Shown here piece after piece: positions 33,768-40,796 of a stretch of 64,000 bases of DNA; positions within the stretch are counted from its first letter, which is position 1, and each line of letters starts with the position of its first letter. A model generated the notes under the pieces. The model was not told where the DNA came from and did not search any database. It saw nothing but the letters and a program-made list of their open reading frames with translations. The position numbers and the translations under genes are program-made. Origin of the DNA: Desulforamulus ruminis DSM 2154 (GTDB taxonomy: Bacteria; Bacillota; Desulfotomaculia; Desulfotomaculales; Desulfotomaculaceae); assembly GCF_000215085.1 (NCBI RefSeq), contig NC_015589.1, positions 496,001 through 560,000 of the forward strand, in the 5' to 3' direction.

Positions 33768-35625
33768 GCGGCCGGTGGGTCAGCCCCCTGTGGAGCTTAC
33801 GGGGGAACGGATTACCATGTATATCAACGATGAAGCCGTTCAGGTGGATAAGGGAACCAATGTATTGGAAGCCTGCCGGACCAACGGCTATGATATTCCC
33901 AGTTTATGTTATATCCGGGACATCAACACCGCCGGTTCCTGCCGGGTCTGCATTGTTGAAATTGAAGGCAGCCGCAACCTGCAGGCCGCCTGTGTTTATC
34001 CGGTGGCAGAAGGATTAAAGGTACATACCAGTACACCCAGGGTTCGCCGGGCCAGAAGGCGGGTGGTGGAGTTGCTCCTTTCCGAGCACAACCGGGAATG
34101 CACCACCTGCGTCCGGAGTACCAACTGTGAACTGCAGGCCCTGGCCCATAAAGTAGGCGCCCGGCAGGGGAAATTAGGAACCCAGCTTCGCCATGATTGT
34201 AAAATTGTCAATAATCCCTTTATCACCAGGGACTATAGTAAGTGTATCAAGTGCCGCCGCTGCGAGGCGGTGTGCAAAAATATGCAGGGAATCGGGGTTT
34301 ATTCGGCTCTGAACCGGGGGTATGACACCGTGATCGCCCCGGCCTTTGAGCGAAACTTATCGGAAGTGGCCTGCATTGCCTGCGGTCAGTGTGTTCTGGC
34401 CTGCCCCACAGCTTCCCTCACCGAGCGGTCCTACATCGAAGAAGTGTGGCAGGCCCTTGGGGACCCGGACAAGCATGTGGTGGTGCAGACAGCGCCGGCC
34501 ATACAGGTCAGCATAGGCGAAGAGTTTGATTTGCCGGTGGGCACGGTGGTTTCCGAAAAAATGGCCGCGGCTCTTCGGCGTCTGGGTTTTGACAGTGTTT
34601 TTTCCACAGATTTTGCTGCGGATATGACCATCATGGAAGAGGCCGGCGAGTTGCTGCAGAGGATGGAAAAGGGTGGACCGCTGCCCCTGATTTCCTCCTG
34701 CAGCCCAGGCTGGATTAAGCTTTGTGAGCATTTTTATCCGGAATTTATCCACCATCTTTCAAGCTGTAAATCCCCTATGGAAATGTTCGGTGCTTTGGCC
34801 AAGACCTATTACGCGCAAAAGAAAGGAATTGGTCCAAAGGATATGGTGGTGGTGGGGGTGATGCCCTGTACAGCCAAGAAATTTGAAGCAGCCCGGCCGG
34901 AAATGAAAACCTACGGTTTTCAGGATGTGGATTATGTTTTAACCACCCGGGAGTTGGCCCGGATGATTAAAGAGGCTGATTTGGATCTGAGGAAAATGCC
35001 CGAAGAAAGCTTCGATCAGCCCCTGGGCCTTTCCTCCGGAGCAGCCAATATTTTTGCCGCCACCGGCGGGGTGATGGAAGCGGCCATTCGCACGGCCCTG
35101 GCACTCACCGGAGGAAAAGAGATGGGCCGGCTGGAGTTTAAGGAATTGCGCGGCATCCGGGGAGTCAAAGAAGCGGAGTTGGAATTAAAGGGACAAAAAA
35201 TTCGCCTGGCTGTGGCCCATGGAACCAGCAATGCCCGAAAACTTATGGAAAGATTAAAGCGGGGTGAACAGTTCCATTTCATTGAAATTATGGCCTGTGC
35301 CGGCGGATGTGTGGGCGGCGGCGGTCAGCCTGTGACCCGTGATCCGGAAAAGCCTGAACTGACCTTGGAACATCGGAGCCAGCGGGCCAAAGGTCTCTAT
35401 GCCCTGGACCTGGGCAAGGAACTGCGACGGTCCCACGAAAACAAGGCCGTACTGCAGGTTTACGAAGAGTTTTTGGGGGAACCTATGAGCAAAAAAGCCA
35501 AAGAAATCCTGCACACCCGTTATACCGCCCGGGGCAAGCTGCCAGGTTTTAATTTTGAGCAACAGGAAAAAGCCCAAGGGATCAAAGAAGTACCGCTGGG
35601 TAATCTGCCGGGACTACTGCACTAG
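33721..35625 (+). CDS. hydA: [FeFe] hydrogenase catalytic subunit HydA
   Basis: 634 residues from ATG 33721, which follows GGGAGGTG; longer frames reach back into hydB and are rejected. N-terminal NuoG-like [2Fe-2S] domain (LCYIRDINTAGSCRVC), the His-Cys3 cluster region, two 4Fe-4S sites (CIKCRRCEAVC and CIACGQCVLACP). The H-cluster motifs are all present: SSCSPGWIKL, GVMPCTAKKFEA and MACAGGCVGGGGQP. The small C-terminal domain is complete. Catalyses H2 formation or uptake in the cytoplasm. Confidence 0.95.
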   Translation: MPANRETTGPHTLPPERPVGQPPVELTGERITMYINDEAVQVDKGTNVLEACRTNGYDIPSLCYIRDINTAGSCRVCIVEIEGSRNLQAACVYPVAEGLKVHTSTPRVRRARRRVVELLLSEHNRECTTCVRSTNCELQALAHKVGARQGKLGTQLRHDCKIVNNPFITRDYSKCIKCRRCEAVCKNMQGIGVYSALNRGYDTVIAPAFERNLSEVACIACGQCVLACPTASLTERSYIEEVWQALGDPDKHVVVQTAPAIQVSIGEEFDLPVGTVVSEKMAAALRRLGFDSVFSTDFAADMTIMEEAGELLQRMEKGGPLPLISSCSPGWIKLCEHFYPEFIHHLSSCKSPMEMFGALAKTYYAQKKGIGPKDMVVVGVMPCTAKKFEAARPEMKTYGFQDVDYVLTTRELARMIKEADLDLRKMPEESFDQPLGLSSGAANIFAATGGVMEAAIRTALALTGGKEMGRLEFKELRGIRGVKEAELELKGQKIRLAVAHGTSNARKLMERLKRGEQFHFIEIMACAGGCVGGGGQPVTRDPEKPELTLEHRSQRAKGLYALDLGKELRRSHENKAVLQVYEEFLGEPMSKKAKEILHTRYTARGKLPGFNFEQQEKAQGIKEVPLGNLPGLLH

Positions 35626-35662
35626 GGCTTTCTTCTTGAATTAAAAATAATCTTGCTGCCCA

Positions 35663-36556
35663 ATGAAAAAAGTATTAGATTTATGGAAAGAAGTTAAACA
35701 GGGGCTGAGAAGGATGATTGCCAAGAAGCCCAGGGAGCAAGTAAAACTTTGGAGTCTGCCTCACCTTAAGGATACAGAACTGCTGTATGCAAACTACGTA
35801 ACCCAGTCCTTTGCCAAGCATGCCCATGATGGTTTCGCCATCGGCGTAATAAAAAAGGGAGCTTTAAAATTTTTTTACCGCGGGGAGCACCTTATTGCCT
35901 CACCGGGCTGCATTAACCTGGCTGTACCCGGTGAGGCCCACAACGGGTGGGCGGCCAGTCCCGCAGGGTGGACATACCGCATGTTTTACCTTCCCCCGGC
36001 TTTACTGGAGCAGGCAGCTTCTCAAATGGTGGGCCGGCCTAAGGGCCTACCCTTTTTTCAACCCGGTGTCATCCAGGACCCATTGCTGGCAGGTCTGATT
36101 CAAGAGCTCCATTTTCTACTGGAAGATCCGGGTACTCCTCTGCTGGAGCAAGAATCCCGACTGCTGTGGATGTTGACGCTATTGATTGCCCGTCATGCGG
36201 ATAAACGTTTTCCTCTTCCCAGGATAGGAAAGGAACGTCAGGCCATAGGGCGTGCCAGGGAACATATAGAGACCTGCTATGCTGAGGATCTAACTCTGCA
36301 ACATCTTGCTGCAGTGGCTCATCTTAGTTCCTTTCATTTTATGCGAATTTTTCATCATGAAGTGGGCCTGCCTCCCCACGCCTATCTTACACAGATTCGG
36401 GTTAAACGGGCCAAGGATCTTCTAAAAAGAGGCCTGCCCATATCCCGTGTGGCCTTGGAGACGGGTTTTGCGGATCAAAGCCATCTTACCCGGCAGTTTA
36501 AACGGGTTGTGGGCGTGACTCCGGGCCAATACAGCAAGATTGTACAAGACCGGTAA
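35663..36556 (+). CDS. AraC family transcriptional regulator
   Basis: 297 residues. An N-terminal cupin-like sensing domain (HAHDGFAIGVI, VPGEAHNG) is followed by two helix-turn-helix motifs at about 195-290, including LQHLAAVAHLSSFHFMRIF and ISRVALETGFADQSHLTRQFKRVVGVTPGQYS. The ATG 35663 has no clear ribosome site; ATG 35714 is an alternative after GGGGCTGAGAAGG. It lies 37 bases after hydA, but its target is not evident. Confidence 0.88.
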   Translation: MKKVLDLWKEVKQGLRRMIAKKPREQVKLWSLPHLKDTELLYANYVTQSFAKHAHDGFAIGVIKKGALKFFYRGEHLIASPGCINLAVPGEAHNGWAASPAGWTYRMFYLPPALLEQAASQMVGRPKGLPFFQPGVIQDPLLAGLIQELHFLLEDPGTPLLEQESRLLWMLTLLIARHADKRFPLPRIGKERQAIGRAREHIETCYAEDLTLQHLAAVAHLSSFHFMRIFHHEVGLPPHAYLTQIRVKRAKDLLKRGLPISRVALETGFADQSHLTRQFKRVVGVTPGQYSKIVQDR

Positions 36557-36612
36557 TCCCCCGTTGATTACAATGCAGGTATGGTGATCCATTTAAAAGG
36601 GAGGCTATACCT

Positions 36613-37110
36613 GTGATACGCAAATGCACCCAAAGGGAATTTGAGGTCATTTACTCCATTATTAACGAGGCCTCGCAGGCATACAAAGGGGTCATTCCTG
36701 TGAACTGCTGGCAGGAACCTTATATGTCAAGGGAAGAACTGCGGCGTGAGATGGCAGAAGGAGTCCGGTTCTGGGGGTACGAGCTGGACGGCCAACTGGC
36801 TGGAGTGATGGGCAGCCAACAGGTTTGGGACGTAACCCTGATAAGGCATGCCTACGTTCGAGTGGATAAACAAAAGCAGGGTATTGGCGGTCAACTGCTA
36901 TCCTTTCTTTGCGCGCAAACCCGCCGTCCCGTTTTAATCGGCACCTGGGCCGATGCCTTCTGGGCTGTGGACTTTTACCGGAAGCATGGTTTCCGCATGG
37001 TTTCTGCTGCGGAAAAGGATCGGTTGCTGAGAAAATACTGGTCTATCCCCGAAGGACAGAGGAAAACTTCCGTGGTATTAGGAGATGTAAAATATTTTTC
37101 TTCCACCTGA
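36613..37110 (+). CDS. GNAT family N-acetyltransferase
   Basis: 165 residues from GTG 36613 with GGGAGG upstream. The acetyl-CoA loop is VRVDKQKQGIGGQLLSFL (Q/R-x-x-G-x-G/A), and FYRKHGFRMV near the C-terminus is the usual GNAT beta6-helix region. Acceptor substrate unknown. Ends at a perfect bidirectional terminator. Confidence 0.85.
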   Translation: MIRKCTQREFEVIYSIINEASQAYKGVIPVNCWQEPYMSREELRREMAEGVRFWGYELDGQLAGVMGSQQVWDVTLIRHAYVRVDKQKQGIGGQLLSFLCAQTRRPVLIGTWADAFWAVDFYRKHGFRMVSAAEKDRLLRKYWSIPEGQRKTSVVLGDVKYFSST

Positions 37111-37144
37111 AGCATAAACACCCCCGGACGGGGGTGTTTATGCT
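37111..37144. terminator. Bidirectional terminator, 15-bp perfect stem
   Basis: AGCATAAACACCCCC pairs perfectly with its complement across loop GGAC. T-rich on the plus side (TATTCTCAATTTC). It separates the GNAT gene and the convergent tupA-like gene. Confidence 0.85.
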
Positions 37145-37156
37145 TATTCTCAATTT

Positions 37157-38032
37157 CTATTTACCGGCGTCAGGGAAGAACAGGGGCTCACCGTATTTAT
37201 CTACACCAAACTTGCCGATCATTTCCTGGGTTTCCTTAGCAATCATGAAATCAACAAAGGCCTTGCCGCCTTCAGCGTTTACTTTACTAAATTTCTCGGG
37301 ATTTACATTCATAACGTGATAAATATTTAACAGGGATTTGTCGCCCTGCAGCAGGATGGCCAGTTTTATATTGTTCTTCTGTGCCAGGTAGGTGGCCCGG
37401 TCAGCTAAAGTATAGCCCTGCTTTTCAGAAGCTATATTGAGCGTTTGTCCCATCCCGGAGCCGGCTTCCTGATACCACTGCTGTCCCTTGGGATCCAGGC
37501 CCGCTTCTTTCCAAATTTCCAATTCCTTTTTATGAGTACCGGAGTCATCACCGCGGGAAACAAAAATCGCGCCCTTGTCATAAATCTTCTTCATGGCTTC
37601 CGCAGTGGTCTTGGCTTCTTTAATACCGGCGGGGTCATTTTCGGGTCCGACCAAGATAAAATCATTATGCATTACTAAGGAATAATTGAGGCCTACACCG
37701 CTGTCCACCAGTGCCTTTTCAGAGGCAGGAGCGTGAACCAGTAGAACGTCGGCTTCGCCCTTTTCACCCATGGCCAGGGCGGCACCGGTACCAACAGCGA
37801 TAATTTTTAAAGTATAACCGGTCTGCTTTTCAAATTCAGGCTGCAGAACATCCAGAAGACCGCTGTCCTGGGTGCTGGTGGTGGTGGCTAGAATAACATC
37901 TTTAACCGCAACGTTTTTTGGTTCTTCTTTTTTCGGCTCTTCCTTGGGAGCCGCTTGCTGGCAACCGGCAAATACCAGCATGACCATGGTTAATAACAAA
38001 GCGATAAAAATCCGAGCATTGAGCTTCTTCAT
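37157..38032 (-). CDS. tupA: Tungstate-binding lipoprotein (TupA-like)
   Basis: 291 residues from ATG 38032, preceded by GGGAGGT. Lipoprotein signal with lipobox VFAGC, a charged Lys/Glu/Pro linker, then ILATTTSTQDSGLLDVLQP, the signature start of TupA proteins. SRGDDSGTHKKELEIW and GYTLADRATYL are further TupA hallmarks. TupA binds tungstate tightly and hands it to TupBC, but no tupB or tupC lies in the window. It is downstream of a second binding protein, both behind a Moco-family riboswitch. Confidence 0.9.
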   Translation of the reverse strand: MKKLNARIFIALLLTMVMLVFAGCQQAAPKEEPKKEEPKNVAVKDVILATTTSTQDSGLLDVLQPEFEKQTGYTLKIIAVGTGAALAMGEKGEADVLLVHAPASEKALVDSGVGLNYSLVMHNDFILVGPENDPAGIKEAKTTAEAMKKIYDKGAIFVSRGDDSGTHKKELEIWKEAGLDPKGQQWYQEAGSGMGQTLNIASEKQGYTLADRATYLAQKNNIKLAILLQGDKSLLNIYHVMNVNPEKFSKVNAEGGKAFVDFMIAKETQEMIGKFGVDKYGEPLFFPDAGK

Positions 38033-38048
38033 TGATGTAACCTCCCGG

Positions 38049-38978
38049 TTATAATTTTTCGCCATCCCCGGCGTTGGGGAAGAACAGGGACTCACCATAT
38101 TTTTCCTTGCCAAATTCTTTAATGATGGTTTGTCCTTCTTGACTGGTTGCAAATTCTACAAATTTTAAAGCCAGTTCATTTTTTGCGGAGGGAAATTTCT
38201 CAGGATTAACAGGAATTAGCGTAATGTAGTTCAGGAGTGCCTCATCCTTTTCTACCAGGACTTGCAGGTTGATTTCTGTTTTTAGCGTCAGGTAGGTAGC
38301 CCGGTCTATAAGTGTGTAGGCTTTTTGTTCATCGGTGTATTTGAGCGTTTTAGCGTTGCCCTCGGTGCCTTTTTCATAAATCTTATACCACAAGCCTTCC
38401 GGCTTGATTCCCGCAGCCTGCCAAAGCTCCTTTTCCTTTACGTGGGTCCCGGAATTATCGCCCCGGGTGATAAAAAGGATTTGTGACTGGGCAATTTTTT
38501 GCAAGGCCTCGGTAGCACTCTTCATGCCCCTAATCTGGGCTGGATCCTCCGGCGGTCCCATGATGATAAAATCATTGTACATCAAGGGGATCCGCCTGGT
38601 ACCATAGCCCTCGGCGACAAATTTTTCTTCCAATGCCTTGGCATGAACCATCACTAAATCAACGTTTCCGCTTTGACCGATTTTTAAAGCCTCACCGGTT
38701 CCCGCCCCCAGGTGGCGCATTTTAATTCCGGTTTTCTTTTCAAAGGCTTCTTCTAAAACGCCAACAATACCGGCATCAATGGGACCAATGGTAGAAGCCA
38801 TTAAGAGTTGCTCCTGAGACTGATTTTTTTCTGCCGCATTGTTGGTTTCCCTGGCCTGCTGACCGCTGCAGCCTGTTGCCAGAACGAGAACAAATACCAG
38901 AAAAATCATGGCATGATAAATGTACCCTTCTTTTAGCAACCTTTTCCTTCCTCTCTCCAGTAGCTTGACCATTTGCAA
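38049..38978 (-). CDS. Second TupA-like extracytoplasmic binding lipoprotein
   Basis: About 309 residues from TTG 38978; TTG 38939 after GAGGAAGG is an equally good start and would give a compact lipoprotein signal ending VLATGC. The fold is shared with the downstream tupA (TRGDNSGTHVKEKELW, AYTLIDRATYL, EKYGESLFFPNAG). The ligand motif TTTSTQDSGL is replaced by ASTIGPIDAGI, so it may prefer another ligand. First gene after the riboswitch at 39005-39172. Confidence 0.8.
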   Translation of the reverse strand: MQMVKLLERGRKRLLKEGYIYHAMIFLVFVLVLATGCSGQQARETNNAAEKNQSQEQLLMASTIGPIDAGIVGVLEEAFEKKTGIKMRHLGAGTGEALKIGQSGNVDLVMVHAKALEEKFVAEGYGTRRIPLMYNDFIIMGPPEDPAQIRGMKSATEALQKIAQSQILFITRGDNSGTHVKEKELWQAAGIKPEGLWYKIYEKGTEGNAKTLKYTDEQKAYTLIDRATYLTLKTEINLQVLVEKDEALLNYITLIPVNPEKFPSAKNELALKFVEFATSQEGQTIIKEFGKEKYGESLFFPNAGDGEKL

Positions 38979-39004
38979 ATAATTTTAGTTTTGCTTTCAC
39001 CTCC

Positions 39005-39172
39005 CAAGAAAAACGGAAACCGTGTACTGTAATGAAAGGAACAGTACACGGTTTCGTTAACCGTTTTATACTCTCCTTTCCGCACCGGGAGGCCTGTCCG
39101 TTTCCAGACAAACCCTATCGGCTTATAACCCTTAAAAAGTTTTAGATCGTAGGTTTATAAGCTCGGAGAAAG
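39005..39172 (-). promoter_or_regulatory. Moco/Tuco-family riboswitch with terminator (R2), upstream of the TupA-like pair
   Basis: Read on the minus strand: CTCCGAG (39162-39168), a P3 hairpin GCTTATAAACC/GGGTTATAAGC, the conserved AGGGTTTGTCTGGAAAC core stem-loop, GGCCTCCCGGTG and GGAAAGGAG (39073-39081), which pairs back to CTCC. A terminator follows: 15-bp perfect stem at 39016-39030/39041-39055 plus CGTTTTT. Presence of P3 suggests the molybdenum-cofactor rather than the tungsten-cofactor subtype, but the downstream genes are tungstate-type. Confidence 0.9.
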
Positions 39173-39264
39173 TATTTACTTTATTAATCATTCTGTTAAA
39201 AATTAACTCATAATACAAATATTCTGTTTAAAAGACAGGATTCCTTTATGAATTCTATGGTGCA

Positions 39265-39315
39265 ATAAATATTCCTTCGACATATTATGGCATTATTTTT
39301 TAAAGGAATATTTAT
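39265..39315. promoter_or_regulatory. 13-bp AT-rich inverted repeat between divergent riboswitches
   Basis: ATAAATATTCCTT (39265-39277) and its perfect complement (39303-39315) are separated by 25 bases in the region between the R2 and R1 leaders, where the divergent promoters must be. Possible operator; regulator unknown. Confidence 0.35.
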
Positions 39316-39354
39316 ACTACCGTAGAAATTAGGTGTAGAAATGAAGGTGAGATT

Positions 39355-39453
39355 TTGAAGAAAGGGCCAAAGGGTTCTGATAGGAATCTCGCCGTTTCAT
39401 TTTGGGACAAGGGCTCATACTGGAACAGTACAATGGCCACGGTTCGTCAATGA
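39355..39453 (+). CDS. Possible 32-residue small protein
   Basis: TTG 39355 with GAAGGTGAG (39343-39351) upstream opens MKKGPKGSDRNLAV and ends YWNSTMATVRQ. It lies between R2 and R1. The ribosome site is good, but the length is within chance and I recognise no family. It could be a relic. Confidence 0.3.
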   Translation: MKKGPKGSDRNLAVSFWDKGSYWNSTMATVRQ

Positions 39454-39523
39454 TTGTACCAATAACGAACAGATTTCATTGGCATATTTTTTGCTATTGT
39501 ATATTCAATACAACAAGTTCATT

Positions 39524-39680
39524 TGCTCCGAGCTTTATCATCTAAGGCAAAGCTATGATGATGGAGCCGATAGGGTTTGTCTGGAAACCGGCAGGCCTCC
39601 CGTGTGGAAAGGAGTAGCGCATTTTACCTGGTTTTAAACCAGGGTGCTGACGACTCTTTTCAGCACCCTGGTTTTTTGCG
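39524..39680 (+). promoter_or_regulatory. Moco/Tuco-family riboswitch with terminator (R1), upstream of the MoeA-like gene
   Basis: CTCCGAG (39526-39532), P3 hairpin GCTTTATCATC/GATGATGGAGC, core AGGGTTTGTCTGGAAACC, GGCCTCCCGTGTGGAAAGGAG ending at 39614. The platform has a terminator, 11-bp stem CCAGGGTGCTG/CAGCACCCTGG plus TTTTTT (39639-39677), and a competing hairpin CCTGG-TTTTAAA-CCAGG (39628-39643). So ligand-bound aptamer would favour termination or the reverse through a simple switch. Confidence 0.92.
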
Positions 39681-39698
39681 TAGAAAGGGGATATTGTC

Positions 39699-40724
39699 AT
39701 GAAGATTGTTCCGGTTCAAGAAGCTGTAGGAATGGTACTTTGCCATGATATTACCCAAATCGTGCCGGACAAGTTTAAAGGCCGGGCTTTTAAAAAAGGA
39801 CATATTGTACAAAGGGAAGATATCCCCAGGCTGCTGGATATCGGCAAAGAAAATCTCTATGTATGGGAAATCAATCAGGATCTGCTGCATGAAGACGATG
39901 CCGCCCTGCGGATTGCCAGGGCAGCGGCCGGCAGCGGCATAAAATTGACGGAGCCCCGGGAGGGGAAAGTCAATTTGGTGGCTGAAGGCATGGGATTGCT
40001 TAAGGTCAATACTGATGGCCTATACCGTATCAATGAGATGGAAGAAGTAATGTTTGCTACACTGCATACCAATCAAATTGTTTATGAAGATAAAATTCTA
40101 GCGGGTACCCGAATCATTCCCTTGGTTATTCAGGAGAAAAAAATTCGCAATATTGAAACTTTATGTGCCTTGAACTACCCTATTGTAGAAATAAAGCCTT
40201 TTAAATCGCTTAAAGTCGGCGTGGTAACCACCGGCAGTGAAGTATACCACGGACGTATTCAAGATAAATTCGGACCGGTGGTGGCGAAAAAGGTTGAATC
40301 CTGGGGCAGTTATGTTTTTAGACAGATTTTTGTGCCGGACAGCACAGAGAGGATTGCTGAAGCAATCAATACCTTACTTCGAGAGGGGGCTGAGATGGTT
40401 ACCGTTACCGGAGGAATGTCCGTGGATCCGGATGATTTGACTCCTGCAGGGATTAAAGCGGCTGGTGGTCGCATTGTTACCTACGGTGCGCCTACATTGC
40501 CGGGAGCCATGTTTATGGTAGCCTACATCGGGAATGTACCGGTGCTGGGTCTGCCCGGATGTGTTATGTATCACGGGAGCAGTATTTTTGACCTGGTGGT
40601 GCCGCGCATTTTGGCGGGGGAGGAAATAACCCGCAAGGACATCATTGCCTTGGGGCACGGCGGGCTTTGCGTAAAATGTACCCCATGCAGATACCCGGAT
40701 TGTGGTTTTGGTAAAGGTGGTTAA
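39699..40724 (+). CDS. MoeA-like molybdopterin-binding protein
   Basis: 341 residues. The central MoCF-type domain has VGVVTTGSEVYHGRIQDKFG, VTVTGGMSVDPDDLTP and VPVLGLPGCVMYH, matching the molybdopterin-binding domain of MoeA/MogA proteins. The N-terminal part is shorter than in MoeA, and the C-terminus ends with a Cys-rich LCVKCTPCRYPDCGFG. Probably involved in metal insertion or handling for the Mo hydroxylase 72 bases downstream. ATG 39699 follows AAAGGGG. Controlled by riboswitch R1. Confidence 0.85.
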   Translation: MKIVPVQEAVGMVLCHDITQIVPDKFKGRAFKKGHIVQREDIPRLLDIGKENLYVWEINQDLLHEDDAALRIARAAAGSGIKLTEPREGKVNLVAEGMGLLKVNTDGLYRINEMEEVMFATLHTNQIVYEDKILAGTRIIPLVIQEKKIRNIETLCALNYPIVEIKPFKSLKVGVVTTGSEVYHGRIQDKFGPVVAKKVESWGSYVFRQIFVPDSTERIAEAINTLLREGAEMVTVTGGMSVDPDDLTPAGIKAAGGRIVTYGAPTLPGAMFMVAYIGNVPVLGLPGCVMYHGSSIFDLVVPRILAGEEITRKDIIALGHGGLCVKCTPCRYPDCGFGKGG

Positions 40725-40796
40725 AAGTATAAACCATTATTTTGGCCTACAAGGAAGTGTAGGTACTAGATTAGGAATTGAGAAAGGGGAGGGAAA

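Noticed and set aside
38776-39111. Overlapping frame after the strong GGGAGGTG behind R2
   Set aside because: It runs antiphase through the lipoprotein gene and through the terminator stem; the TupA-like frame has clear homology.
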